DNA of 64,000 nt from Limnoperna fortunei (GCA_944474755.1 OX104113.1:51847644-51911643), one strand, 5' to 3'. Positions 1 through 13,047 are shown, counted from the stretch's first letter. A program made the numbers and translations. The notes: generated by a model not told the origin, from the sequence alone.

Positions 1-2047
1 ATTTGGTTTTATATTCTGAAGTAAAAAAATGTTTCTGTATTCATGACAATAAGAGTTTATCATTCAGGTCATTGTAGGGGGTCAATAAAGTAATCTTTAA
101 TCAGAAACATTATTGATTTTTCTTTTTAATGATAGACCAAGCCTTCAAATTTATGAATGAAAGTATTTCTTCACAGGGTGACGCCCACTCTCCTTTTATC
201 TTATCTGATAAGGAACAGTTTACTACAAGTCATTCATTTGACAGAAAATTTCACTTCATTGAAGTCAATTAGCAGCTTTGATTTACAGATGCCTTCCAAT
301 TAAGTAAAGAATTGTGTATTAAATGTTCATTGATTTTCATAAAAAAAATACTTTAAAAAAATTTGCCTGACCATTTGTTGTTATCCTTCCCATTTCTAAA
401 AGTGACTTTAAAGAAATAAACATGACTAAACATCAATTTACAGAAAATAGAAAACTGAGCCAGTTTTTTTTTTAAAAACAGCTGCTAAGTACCAAATCCT
501 TTTTCAGATAATATAAGGTCAGTGTATTTGAATATATTGTTTCTAATTTAATCAATTGTTTAAAACCGGACGCAGGAGTGTTTGTGGACTTTGGAAACTT
601 ATTGTATCACTACATGTACATGTATCTCTCAGGAATTTTACAAAACCATATTTGGGTAATTTTAATAGAATATATTTCCTTCCTGGTAGATTTAATAACA
701 AAAAAGAGATTTATTAGTTTAAAAAGTGAAGTACATTGTTTTTATGTAGACTTTGACCTTTCAAAATGAAAAAAAAAAATTCATTCAACAAAATGATTAC
801 TGATAATGTATATTGCACTTAGTTTTCTGACAGGAGTGACCTAGTTTATGACAGTAATTAATAAGTTAATGTCATCCTTCCCTTTAGGTCATTATATCAA
901 TATTTATTGGCTACTTTTATCAATTAACAGGATCAAGTTTTGACCTTTTAAATAGCCAGTGAAAGAATATATATATTGACCAGATGTTGCATGAGATAAA
1001 GCTCTATAAAATGGGATTGTTCTCTTATTTTTACCAGTACTGTTTGAAAAAATATGTTTATGCATGTTAATGTTTTTTTAGTGTATTGAAGATTAAATAG
1101 AACAGTTCCTTTGTGTTTTTTTAGTCTTTGAGCTCATGTGTATTATTAAAAAAAAATTCTTTAGAAATTTAATAGGGAAAAACAAAAAGAATCTACGTAA
1201 GGCCTCACCAATTCAATTCCATGTTCTGAAGTTTTTTTGTCATTTTAATGTGTGGTGAGAATTGAAATAAAAATTTTAATAATACATGTATTATTTTGAT
1301 TTTCATAAAATCATATGAAAACAGAAAAAAATTTTCATGAGGGATACCTTAAAAAAATAAATAAATATAAGAATGTGCACTTTTTATAAAATTGTATATA
1401 TTATCAAATTTCATTGTTCATAGTGGTGTTCCTTTTGAATTGGGCATACTATACTTACCTGAAGTCATTCAAAGCATATAAATGAATTATATTTTGTAAT
1501 TTTGGGGGCATCCTTCAAAGTATGTACAATAAATTACCCTTTTTTTAACAATTCAGTATTGTATGTCAAGATACTACATGAATAACTTTCAAATCTTTAG
1601 AGACACCTGAAAGTAAAAGAATGCCTGCCTGATCTTGATTTGCAAACCAAAAAAAATTTCAAAACTTATATAAGTATATATCCATTATTGATAAATCAAT
1701 TTTAAAATGTTATAAAATAAGTTATATTCCATTTATTATATTTGTGTTAATATTCCTTTTTAGTAAGTGAGACTTACCCTTTTGAAACAACAGTAAAATA
1801 AAATCCTGAATTGGTAGTCCAAAGTGAGATAGTTAAGAAAAAAGTCATATGCAAGCCATTAGAAAACATATGAAGATATGGACTGTCAATGAAACAACAA
1901 CCAAGTCAAACCTAAATTCAATTTTTTCACAAATAACACTGAAGAACCATACTTTCATTTTCTTTGTTTATGGTGGACATAATCACAACCCTTGCATGTC
2001 AATAAGTTGAATTAGCTAAAACATTATAGTTTCTGTGACTATTTTTA
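1..2047. other. Gene-free AT-rich stretch, probably intron or 5' flank of SPRED
   Basis: Stops are frequent in all frames and no open stretch resembles a protein I know. I looked for SPRED EVH1-domain exons here and found none. If SPRED starts outside the window, this is intron; otherwise it is intergenic. Confidence 0.5.
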
Positions 2048-2612
2048 TGCCACCCCACTGGGTGGGGAGACATATGGTTTTTGTCCTGTCCGTCCATCCG
2101 TCCGTCAGTCTGTCCATCACGAAGTAACTCAGCTCAACTCCTCTGAAACTACTCAACCAAATTTTACAAAACTTGGAAAGTAACAAGTACACCATATGTA
2201 GTTGTGCATATTACCTGGAAATTTTGATCTTCAAAATTTTGTAGGAGTAATGGCCCTTTGAACTTAGAATTTTCCAAAAATTCCTTATAAATCATGGTTT
2301 CTGCTTAACTCCTCTGAAACTGAACCAAATTTTACGAAACTTGGAACATAGCTAGTACACCATATGTGGTTGTGCATATTACCAGGAAATTTTTATCCTC
2401 AAAATTTTGTGGGAGTTTTGGCCCTTTGAATTTAAAATATTCCAACAATTCCTTATAAATCATGGTTACCGCTCAACTCCTCTGAAACTACTGCATCAAA
2501 TTTTACGGAACTTGGTGTGTAGAAAGTACACCGTATTTAGTTGTGCATATTACCAGGAAATTTTTATCCTCGAGGTCAAATCTGTGGAACGGGGGGAGAC
2601 ATCGTTTTTTGT
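2048..2612. repeat. Interspersed repeat with internal tandem units (GTCCGTCC-type head)
   Basis: The element opens with GCCACCCCACTGGGTGGGG and a run of GTCCRTCC motifs (2050-2120). About three imperfect units of roughly 160-180 bp follow, each starting near an AACTCCTCTGAAACT motif (about 2133, 2310 and 2473) and each containing a GTTGTGCATATTACC motif. A GGGGAGACAT motif occurs at both ends (near 2075 and 2595). Such GTCCGTCC-headed repeats are common in mollusc DNA. A diverged relative lies at 7995-8120. The open frame at 2407-2631 is a product of the repeat, not a gene. Confidence 0.7.
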
Positions 2613-5600
2613 ATGCAAAAACAAACTTTAATTGATAACGGTGGAAATTTAAAAAAAAAATTAAAATATCTACATTATTGAGGCTACAAGTTCACCAAAA
2701 CAATTATAAACATCAGAAGAATTCAGTTTTTGGTGATTTGAAAACTCTGATCCAACATCGTATCTTAAAAGAGAATTACTGTAAATACAAACAGTCTTTA
2801 TTTAATTGGATTGTCTTATGTCTTATGAACATTTATTTCAAATTTTTTATTCAAATGTTCCCATATCCTAATCTTTTTTGTTATGGCTGAATTATTTGCT
2901 AACGCCACTGAAAGAAACGGACATTTTCGGACAGCCATTTCTTCCTTTATGACAGACGATAGATATCCTCACTACTAGAACAGCAGGTTTGTTTCTTTTC
3001 CATTTTCAAATTGCATCAATATTTTTGTTTGTAGATGCAAAAAACATAAGTTACATTAAGCACTTAAAAGATTATGATTTTGAAGAGTAAAAATTAAAAA
3101 AATACAGGATGACTCTCTGGGTGCAAATAGCGTATATTTTTTTATATTATTTTCGACAAAATATATGTGGTTGGGTATGTCAAACAAAAGATTGATTTGG
3201 TGTGGCCTAACAAGACAGTAAATAGGGAAGTATTAAATACATGTCTTCTTAATGCCTTAGTTTATATTGTAATGTTCAACTTTAACCCCCCAAAACATAA
3301 GGATTTTAATAGCTGTTTACAGGAAAACATATTTAAATCCAAGTATATTCTATTTGAATGTATTATTTCTTTTTTGTGGATGCATGTGTTATTTGTCAGA
3401 AAAAAATCAATAATTCAAGCTAAGTGTACCTACATGTACAAAACATTTATGTAGGGTCAACAAAGTGTAAATAAAGAATCCTGTTCAAACCATTTCATAT
3501 TTCTTAATGTTATTTACATTACTAGTATTAAGCCAGTGCTAAAATATCTGAACTTTTGTTGTGTACAAAAATTTAAAAAAGGAAAATTATAATTAAGTGT
3601 GTGAATCATGGTAATTATTGTTGTGTCTTGAAACAGATATTTTAGTATTTTAAAATTTGTTACTGGAACTGAAGAAAAACCTCCAACTCTGATGTTAATT
3701 TCTCCTGGCAACAATCCCTTCTGCTAAATTCCTTGCTTAGCTGTCAGTAAATTAATCCTATTTAGACTGAATGGGTCTTGCATCTGCTGCAGTTTAAATA
3801 CAAAAGATTACCTAAATAAAAAACCTGTCTCTATTGATACTACTTTCTCTCTTTCAAGTACATAGAACATAGTTTGTATGATCATGAAGAGATATTGTGT
3901 CCTGAAACAGGAAGGAGGTGTACTGATATCAGATTTTATCAGCTGGGAGAATATATTTCATTGATAGAATGAATGCTGGTCCTGTGTGAATGAACATCGA
4001 ATCATTATTGTATAATTGATTTTTCTTTAATATACATGTTGTATATATCAATCAGAGCTATGGATTAATGTACTGGTTCTGTTTAGGGAGTGGTGAGAAG
4101 TTGTGGATGTCTAGTGTGAATATTAGGCTGTATGGTGATCAATATTAAGGTGTACAGAATGTCTATATTTAGAAGTTCTCTAAAAATATCTCCAATAATA
4201 TCGGTATTATGTCTTTATTGAAGAATCTGGAAAATGATAGAAGAATACTGCAATCCCATGTTAATTGGGTTTTTTGTTTGTTTATTATTTAAATTAATTT
4301 CTAAATCAGTAATTCGTAATAAATGTTGAAAATTATGAATTATAAATGATATTTGATATGAACTACATTGCCTTCAAGCATTAATGCACCATCCTTTCAT
4401 ACATACACATAAATTTCATTCTCAACAATCTTTCTGGTGTTGGCAGAATTCAGAATTGTTCGGAGTTTTACCATCTTGTTCTTCAGTCTAAATTCAGGCC
4501 TGATTTCTATTTTTCTTATTATCATTTTCCAAAAGACTCTTGCAATTATATTTTAAATCTGTTAATACTAAGGGTAGACAAGATCACAATTACATCACTC
4601 CTAAAAACAACAAAATGTGAAATGAAAAGAACACATGGCTTGTTTGTTTTGTCGAGGAGAATTAAAAAAATCAGCAGACCTGCTGTTCTGCTTGGACATT
4701 CAGATATGTTGGCAAGTATGATATTTATGCTGGTGGGAAGACACTGAAATATACATTTTGTTGGTTTATTGGTTGTTGTTTGTTGAAAGCAACTGTTTTT
4801 CCTCAATGTTTTAACCCATACGTAATTGACGTATGTGGAGAATCTCAGATGGTCAGTTTCATAGATGTTAACAGTTCCTGAAATTACTATTTTTTTGCCC
4901 CCGCAAGACCTGTCGAACAACTACTTTCTGTTTGGGACTTCATTAAGCGGGGGCATCCGTGTCCCATGGACACATTGTTCTTTTATTTTAAATGAATTTT
5001 ATGCATATGTTCATGTTGTCAATACCAACATAAGTATTACTTAAATTGTTGTTTAACTTTGAAAACTTGAGACCATAAAGAAACAGTGCTAGTATGAGAA
5101 TTGTGACCATTTTTTTGGAAACAACATCTCTGTGAATTCTTATGGAACATTGAGCCATATATTGACATTTACAAAACTGATTCATTTCCTACTTTGTATG
5201 AGATTCATTGGATTTCTCTACAACATATGTTTCATATTCAGACAAATGTCATAATATCAAAACAAAAAAACAGAAATGAACTGGTTTGAATTATTTATGA
5301 ATGAAAGTTTTTGTACAAGAAGTTATTATAGTTTTATGAATGAACATGGGAGTGTTTTTATGGAGATAGGTAAATTATGTACCTGCCAGTTGTCACACAA
5401 TAACTAATACTGAATCATTTATGAATAACAGTTTGCTAGTAATTTTTATACCACCAAACATTTCTGCCTTCATATGTGTTGTGTGAGCCTGTTGTATTCA
5501 TCTTTCTTTAAACATCTTTCTTTGCTCTACATTTTGATGCTCAATTTTTTATATCATATTTTATAAATATGCTCTCTGAGACAAAAAAAAGTTTGTGATT

Positions 5601-6781
5601 GTTAAAGGATATCATGCCCTCTGAATATTATACTGTAGATTTTTTAATTTTTCATCTGATTCAGTTTTTTTTTCATAGTGATCTGAATTTCCCTTAGTTT
5701 CTTTGCACTTTTTTTTTCTTTTTTATCAGATTTTAATGGTATCCTTTTCGGTAAATTATATTATTTAATATTTTTATTATTTATAAAAATTTTTATTTAT
5801 AACTTGATTCAATTCTCGAGAGTTCGGAGTAGTATTTCAATATTTTCATTTATCTTTCAGCTGTCTACATATATAGGATTGTGTGGTTTATCAAATAGTT
5901 ACAGACCACATATAATAATGTCTGAAGTCTTATTGTTGACATGCAATACTGTTACATCTTCCTTTTTTACTTATTGCATGGTCATACCTAATGCTCTGTA
6001 GGCGCAGTCCAATGCATTGGATTGAGGTTAATAACACTTCCCATTGATGTGTTTGACCATTTATATCTGTAGTACATGTATACTGTGAAGTGTGGACAGA
6101 ACATGTGATATAAAAGTGTAATTACTATGTGTAAGTCCAAACTGGCATATTCTTAAAAATCATGCAAAAGTTACAAGTAAATGTTATGGAGGTATTTTTA
6201 ATTCTATTAATGCATATTCACAAGCCACATTTCTTCAGGATTAAATGTGAATTGTTGTATGTTTGACTACAAGTATAAAAGCTTAGGGGAATGAAACAGG
6301 TATTAATATATACCTCAGGTGACTTTTCTTTATTCCACCTGTCCACATTTACATCTTAATTATTTGTAACAAGTCTTGTGATAAAAATAGTTTCATTTTC
6401 TCTGAATGGATGGTCCACATAAATGTAGAACAATCAGAAGTTTTGCAGACCTTGGGCCCACTCGCACTGGTTGGGTGAAATAAGCAAAATCCATCAGAGG
6501 TGCATTGTCCACTACCCACGATTGGCCACATTCTTGCTCTGCTACCACTTACCATTTGTGTTTCCAAATGATGCATAAGGTGTAGTGTATATTTCAGTTA
6601 AACTAATACTTGTATGCTTTTTTGATGGTACAGTAAATGTATTAAAAGTTTTAACTTAATTTTATTATTAAATACAAAATTAGCTAACATAACTTTTTTC
6701 TGTTTAATTTTTTGTTGCTTTCTATGGATATTTGTAATGGTAAGTAATGTCTAGATATAATAATTACATTTTACAATACAG
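2613..6781. other. Gene-free stretch, probably SPRED intron
   Basis: No coding signal was recognised. The longest open frame (4546-4920, minus) opens at TTG, has no domain and overlaps a short inverted motif (GCCCCCGC at 4897 and GCGGGGGC at 4947). The rest is AT-rich with homopolymer runs. Confidence 0.5.
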
Positions 6782-6855
6782 TGGTAGGTTTGGTATCCAT
6801 ATAAACAAGTCAACCATGCCAGATAATGTTTTTGATGGTTGTTTCAACAGAGTAG
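6782..6855 (+). CDS. SPRED: Candidate SPRED exon (possible end of EVH1 domain)
   Basis: A 74-nt stretch lies between an acceptor (TTTTACAATACAG) and a donor (GTATGC). It reads openly with one spare base at each end, and its last base plus the two leading bases of the 7886 exon make GGA (Gly), so the phases fit. The peptide contains R-F-G-I and, later, V-F-D-G-C-F. This loosely recalls the K-F-G-L ... A-F-D-R-G pattern that closes the EVH1 domain of vertebrate SPREDs. The resemblance is weak and the exon short, so chance is a real possibility. Confidence 0.33.
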
Positions 6856-7885
6856 GTATGCCTTCACGTTTGCTTTTACTGTTGTTTTTTTCAAATGCCC
6901 AGTGCTATAAATTTTTAAGTAAAATTTGAGAATTTTCTCAATTACCATGACATCAGAGAAAAAGAAAAGTGATGATTGTCTGAAATTGAGAGTAAAGAAA
7001 TTATCAACAATGAATTTGTTAATGGCACCCAGGCCAGTTGTTCTGTCCTTAGTTATTAAAAGTAATAGAATTTAAAGGTTGGTGCTTGGTTGATCTCTTA
7101 AAATACAAGTATTGGTACAGAATTTTGAGCATTCATCTACATGTATGTAATGGGTTTAGAAATCGTGATACTATTAGAGAGACACTTTGTTTTTGCTGCA
7201 GTCCTTATATGGGTTCAAAATCTGCTGTTTTCTTACAAAAAATGAACCTTTTAAGATTTATGCATATCCATGTTGCTACTGGTCATTTCGCTATCCTATT
7301 ATTTCACTGTATAATGTGAGCCCTAGTCTTGTAGATCATTAACACCATTGTTTTCTATTGCAGATTAGGCTTATAAAGGTTTCAAGTCTAAAATATTATA
7401 CAAATGTATTGATTTGGGTTTGAAATTTTGTATTATAATTTGCACACTTTAGATCAGTTTGTTAACCTGGGATTTATTTATATGTATATAGAAAACTATA
7501 TATTGACCTTTATAGAGAATTTCCTTAATACTGAAAAGATAAATCCTTACTTCCTGTACTGAACTTACATAATTGACATTGTTTTATTGGTCAATATATA
7601 GATTTTCTTGGGAGAGAAAAGTACCCTTTTTTTTTTTGTAGATTAAGCAGAAGAATATATATTTTATCTCTGTGTATGGTGTTGATTCTGTATATTCTGT
7701 ACATTTTATGTTGTTGGAATTGATAAAGCTGATAAAAAATGAAAAAATTTGACACAAAAACCTGAATTCAGGGGAAATACACAAAACCACTTTAGTGCTT
7801 GAGTTCTAGTAAAAGTACATTTATTTCTTCAAGAACTGAACATTTAGGTATACAATTTTTAAAATGTAGACATTATTTTTTTCAG

Positions 7886-7932
7886 GAACGTCAAATCTGT
7901 CAAATTTAGATGGTGATGATGAAGTTTTTGCT
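7886..7932 (+). CDS. SPRED: SPRED internal exon (47 nt)
   Basis: The exon is flanked by TTTTTTTCAG and GTAAGT. Only one frame is open: two leading bases, then 15 codons ending in phase 0, matching the phase-0 start of the 10157 exon. The peptide includes L-D-G-D-D-E-V-F-A. From memory of vertebrate SPRED2, an L-G-D-D-D-V-F segment follows the EVH1 domain and leads into a Ser-rich stretch, just as this exon joins the Ser/Thr-rich start of the next. It belongs to the linker between EVH1 and the SPR domain. The intron to the next exon is about 2.2 kb. Confidence 0.82.
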
Positions 7933-10156
7933 GTAAGTATTTTAAGATAATGTCAAAAAGACAGCGATTTTTAATTATAATCATTTAATTACAGATGCCT
8001 ACTATGGCACTGGGATGGGCAATACACTGTTTTACTCTTGTCTGTTTGTTCGTCCGTCCGTCACAAAAACTTATGTCGCAACTATAGGATGAAGAAGCAT
8101 GATATTTTGCATATAGCTTTATCCAATAGTACCATATGGTGTATAGTGATTTTATGCTTCTTGATCATTTTTTTTTTTTTTTTACCGAATACATAGATTT
8201 TTACACATGGTTTTCATGCTAAAGGTCATAGATTTTCATTGGTACTGCAGCTTTCTCTCGGACACCATTACATTGCTGAAAAATTGCTTAAACAAAAGAT
8301 TTATTGTCATTATTGTACATTAACGTTTTATCAGTATTTTTGTATCATTTTTTATTATATGAAGCAAGTCTATTGTATGTAGGAACACATATTTTTCTGC
8401 GGACATGTTATTGTTTGTGTTCAGAGTATTGTCTGTCTGTACAAAATTCTGGGATCAACATTTAATCAGTATTCAGTTGACAAATATTTACATATTTAAA
8501 AAGATGTTCCCTGGTACAAAATACAGGCTTGTAAAAAGCTGATATTGGGTATTTTGTTGAAAAAAAATCAGTACTATATTTGGTTCTCAACCTAGATTCC
8601 TTATTTCATCTTAATTGGCTGAAAATTCTTCTTGCAGTGTGTAATTCTTGTCTATGATTGACTGAACTTTAAAAAAATATTTTCTGCAACTTGTGATCAA
8701 ACAAATCATTACTTTGCAGGTTTGTAGTACAAAATCATTCACAAAGATTTCTTATTTTGTCCTAAAAAGACAATGAACATGGCTTCATCATGGAAAATCT
8801 GTGAATCTGATTGGCTAAAATATTAAAATTCTTCATACAATATACATGACTACCATGAGGAATCCTGGTTTCTTTGAAGACTTTACAATGTATTAAATTT
8901 TACTGTTTACTGTGTTAAATTTTTACTGTGAACAGTAAATTAAATTAAAAGTTCAACCTCAATGGACTTTCTTTATTGTAGAAATAATGCAAGAGTGTGT
9001 GTGGATTTGGGGGGGGATAGGGAGGGGAGGTCCTCGTACAATTTCTTTTTTTCTTGCTGATTTGTCCTTCAACTGTATCATAAATTCATGTTAATTGTCC
9101 ATTCTGTTCAGAAGATGAGGCATAAGTGCTATCTTAGAGTTTCATGTTTTTAATTTGTATCCAATTTAGTGGAAATTTTGTTGCCATAAATGATCTGAGT
9201 TTATTTGCTTTCAGTACTGAAGTGCTGCTGTAGTATTATACAAGTTCACAGTTTATTAGATACATGTAAAAGATGCCAAAGGAGTTTGCCCAAAACAATA
9301 GTTGCATAATTACCAACTAAGCCACATGTTGCCCATACACTGGTTCTGATGTTTGTTTATTTTGCCTTCATTGTGAATTACACAAGTGATTCTTCATCCC
9401 TCAGACAGTCATGTATTAACCCAAAAAATATAGCAAAGAATAAACATTTCTTTATTATGAAGAAGATACTATTTGCTTAGCTAGCATAAAAACAAATGTT
9501 ACTGTATTTTAAAAGAAGCAACTTTTACTTATGCAATACTGAACAGACAAGGGTATACAACTTGTATTCATGGTTGGACGGGGGGTAGAAAGGAGCAAAG
9601 ATGGAGACCCTCCTCACAAGGATATAAGCATGAAAGTGGACTGAAAATTTGAAAAAAAGTAAAATTATTACAGGTTAATAACAATGGTGGAAAAATTTAG
9701 CGTTATGGCAGATCACCAATGGTCAACTCTTTATGAGCTAGCACAAAAAAAGCATGCTCCCTAAGGATGTGTGCATCCCGTATAAAGGAAATTGAAGTGC
9801 TAATCAGAGTGTGTCAGTAAATCAAATCCCGCTGATTGTGAACAGAAGCCTCCTATCATATATATATGCTTGCCTAGTTTGTGAACAATAACATCTGATC
9901 ATATATATGCTAACAGATTCTGTGAATTCTTTATCCTAAATATTGTGAGCAGTAAGGTCTGTTATTTTTTATTTTTCGTCTGTTCTGTGAATGTGGAACA
10001 CATTTCCACTGTAGATATATTATGGCAGTTCTTCATTTTTGCAAATATACTACCAATTAATAACCTGCTATAGTCGGAATGATTTTTCTTTCATTATGAT
10101 TTTATAATAATTTTTTCTCATTTTGATGTTTTCATTGTTTTTTGTTTTTTTTTCAG
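7933..10156 (+). other. SPRED intron between the last two exons
   Basis: It begins GTAAGT and ends in a long T-tract plus CAG. It holds a diverged GTCCGTCC-type repeat (7995-8120) and otherwise AT-rich unique-looking sequence with no recognisable gene. Confidence 0.75.
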
Positions 10157-11017
10157 ATTTTAGATCTTCCCATCCCTAGACGAGACTCCTCATCACAGTC
10201 GGCAAGTACGACTTCAACAACAACAAGTAGTCCTACCCCTCAGTCACCTACATCAATAGTGTCGGGAATGCCTGAACCCTTCATTTATAATCATCCTCAT
10301 GCTAATCATTCACATCTGCACAGGGTACATTATATAATGTCACCTCTTCGTTCATCAGGTAAACCATCAGCCCCTAGTGATAGTTCAAAATCAGACAATT
10401 TAGAGAAGGATGAAATCTATATAAAATCTGATGAACCCACTTCAGTCGGGTTGAAATCGGATCACGGACTAATGGATAACGACAATGCCGAGAAGGAATA
10501 TTCTTACGTCATTATTGCCAAAAAAGATCAACATGAATATAGTTATCCGACATTAGAATCTGTGCAAAAACCTGTTTCTAAAAGAGAGTCAACTCAAAAA
10601 CAAACAATAAATAATCCACCATTACCGAAGAAAAAAGAAAAAAAAGACAAGAATACAATTAAATTACTACCAGATAGGAAGTTGCGGTGTAAATATTGTC
10701 GAGAACTGTTTTCACAGGACGACAATGCCCGTGGAAGTTGTGAGGATGCTCCAGATGGCGTAGTAAAATGCATTGACTATGTGACTTGTGTTTGGTGTGC
10801 TAAAGGTATTATATACCATTGTATGGCAGATCCAGACGGAAGTTTTGGACACCCTTGCTTATGTGATAGTAGTGATAGAACTAACTGTAAAAAGTGGACT
10901 GCTTTAACAATTCTTTCACTGTTTCTGCCGTGCTTATGGTGCTATTGGCCATTCATGGCATGTCACAAGTGTGGCGTGTCATGTGGCTGCTGTGGTGGGA
11001 GGCATAGGGCCTCATAG
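10157..11017 (+). CDS. SPRED: SPRED last exon: linker plus complete Sprouty (SPR) domain
   Basis: SPRED proteins are membrane-associated inhibitors of Ras-ERK signalling: EVH1 binds neurofibromin, and the cysteine-rich SPR domain targets the protein to membrane. This exon gives 286 residues and a TAG stop. It starts in phase 0 right after TTTTTTTCAG; there is no ATG at its start, so it is not a first exon. A Ser/Thr-rich stretch comes first, then a segment with N-D-N-A-E-K-E-Y-S-Y-V and H-E-Y-S-Y-P that mirrors the SPRED2 linker, then a Lys-rich patch. The last ~110 residues are the SPR domain: C-K-Y-C, A-R-G-S-C-E-D-A-P-D, Y-H-C-M-A-D-P-D-G, C-L-C-D, and the terminal C-G-V-S-C-G-C-C-G-G-R-H. 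The KIT-binding core of vertebrate SPREDs (R-x-V-S-F-x-D-E-D) is not evident; only an acidic K-D-E-I-Y-I-K segment sits near that place. Confidence 0.94.
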   Translation: MLDLPIPRRDSSSQSASTTSTTTSSPTPQSPTSIVSGMPEPFIYNHPHANHSHLHRVHYIMSPLRSSGKPSAPSDSSKSDNLEKDEIYIKSDEPTSVGLKSDHGLMDNDNAEKEYSYVIIAKKDQHEYSYPTLESVQKPVSKRESTQKQTINNPPLPKKKEKKDKNTIKLLPDRKLRCKYCRELFSQDDNARGSCEDAPDGVVKCIDYVTCVWCAKGIIYHCMADPDGSFGHPCLCDSSDRTNCKKWTALTILSLFLPCLWCYWPFMACHKCGVSCGCCGGRHRAS

Positions 11018-11410
11018 TAAACATTATACTGTTTGTACTTCACTCTTATGGATCATGTTTTCTTATTAAGTAATTTTTTTTTAACTCTACCCTATATCTA
11101 TAAAAATCATTGTTTTGATTGTATTTGGATTTGTCCTTATTGAGTTTGAGAAAATTAAAAAAGGATTTATGTTAAGTATTGAATTGAAACCAAAATCTGT
11201 TTTCATTCGAAGCAGTGAATTTGCTGTTCTTTTTTTGCTCTAGTCATATAATTATGTAGAGATATTTCTGTCCTTTATGTGGAATTTATATATTTTGTCC
11301 GAAAAGTATAAATTGTATCTGATAAGTGCTTTGACTGTTGTTGGTGAGCTAGGATCTCATATATGTTCCTTTTGTAAATAAAATCTTTTATTAAATCATT
11401 ATATTATTAT
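11018..11410 (+). other. SPRED: SPRED 3' UTR
   Basis: This is non-coding, T-rich sequence after the TAG stop. AATAAA at 11377-11382 is a plausible polyadenylation signal about 360 nt after the stop. The region is duplicated near 58.7-59.1 kb, where the AATAAA is kept. Confidence 0.6.
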
Positions 11411-12105
11411 AAACTTGAAATACTTTTGATTCAAATTGTTTAAGTTGCAAAAACTCTTGATAGATCTGTTCCTTCATACCAGTATCATCATGTAAGTCAC
11501 AACATGATAACAATGTTTAATAAATTGCAATTGATCTGAAGGTTGTATATGTTAAATGACTTTCAAAGTTAAATATTTTGTTTGTTTATTAGCTATACAT
11601 GTTGAAGTAACCTTTATGTTTATAAATATCTTAGTTGTTCATAAGGTGCCTTGCTAATTATGTGTATTTGGTTGTTATTTTGTTTCCTAAGTTTATATGA
11701 AGGATATTAATTTTTATACTGCCTGCATAGCATGGTTGACATTTAAGGATAATCACACCTTTTTCTATTTATAACTCTAAAACTATTCATAGGACTTGGA
11801 ATAAATTTAAAGTGTCTTTATTCAAACTGGCAGGAGCGGGTATGTCTACACATATTTTACTGGTCTTCTATCCATAACTCCTCAGAAACTGAGATGGTGT
11901 TATATTGAGTGTATGTAACCATTTTTTTCTAGTGCTTCATTAAAATTGGTGCAGTAAACCTGTTAGTGCTTTCAATATATATGTACTAAGGGAAGCTATC
12001 AACAAAAAGGAATCCTCGATTCTTGTAAATATTTATGGTTAATAACAGGTCTTGGTAATCTCACACTTTTTCTAGTCCATGATATTTTGGGCTTAAAATC
12101 TTGTA

Positions 12106-13001
12106 CAGTAGAACTTCGATAACTCGAACTCGCTGGGGTCGCCTAAAATAGTTCGAGTTATCGGTTGTTCGAGCCACCGAAGTTGGACAACCTCCAGAAA
12201 TGTATCTGTTCCGTACCATGACCGATTTTTGTTTATAAGTTGCTCGTTAATTTTCCTACATGCGGTATGGTTGTTTTTGGGAACTAAAATTTGTTTTGAA
12301 TATATGTAGATGTTTATTTCATGAATTTTGACACCAATAAAGTTATTTTAGGTGTAATAGTTTGTGAAATTTGAAATTGCTACATCGCTTACTATTGACT
12401 TCCGCTGCTGCGCAAAAACCCCGTTTTTTTACTTGGTATATCCATCGCAGTTAATTAAGTTAATAATTTCCACAATATTTATTGCCGACACATTTTTCAT
12501 AAATTATTTTAGCTTTAATATTTGTTTTTTTAAAATATCAATTTAACCACAGTTGTCAACAAAAGTTGTAAATAATTTTTAATTGGAATATTTTCGTTGA
12601 TTTGATAATCCGCTACATTTCATATTTTCAATTAAAGAAACAATTAATGTCGATTTGCCTGTTCAAACTAATCACCAGTCATGACATAATTATTATCTAT
12701 TATTTTTTAATTTACATACCATTATTAATTGTTATGGCTTCTGTAATCAGCGTCCTTTGTAACTGAAGTTAATTGCCTCATACTGACGCTTAAAATTTTA
12801 GTTTGAGTTATTGATGGTGACTTACATGAGTTTACTGTCAAAGGAACCTATAAATGAGTTCGAGTTTTCAAGAAATCGGTGTTAGAAAAACCGGGGTTTT
12901 TTGTACAAACACATATAGAAATAAATGTCGGGACTTTAAAAACAGTTCGAGAAATCGGTGGTGTTCGAGCCATCCGAGTTCTAGCTACCGAAGTTTGACT
13001 G
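12106..13001. mobile_element. 896-bp non-autonomous pogo/Tigger-like MITE with TA duplication
   Basis: The ends are imperfect inverted repeats: CAGTAGAACTTCGATAACTC at the left and, on the reverse strand at the right, CAGTCAAACTTCGGTAGCTA. Each is flanked by TA (12104-12105, 13002-13003). The paralogous segment at about 62965 has the uninterrupted site CTTGTACTTTC with a single TA, so the insertion and its duplication are directly seen. CAGT termini and a TA target are typical of the pogo/Tigger branch of Tc1/mariner. There is no transposase frame; open frames inside (60 and 86 codons) are spurious. Confidence 0.92.
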
Positions 13002-13047
13002 TACTTTCTTTCAGAAAAGGTACACTATTTTTGCACTCATTTTTTAT

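Noticed and set aside
4546..4920. 124-codon open frame on the minus strand
   Set aside because: It opens at TTG, has no domain, no splice context, and overlaps an inverted GCCCCCGC motif; length alone is not convincing here.
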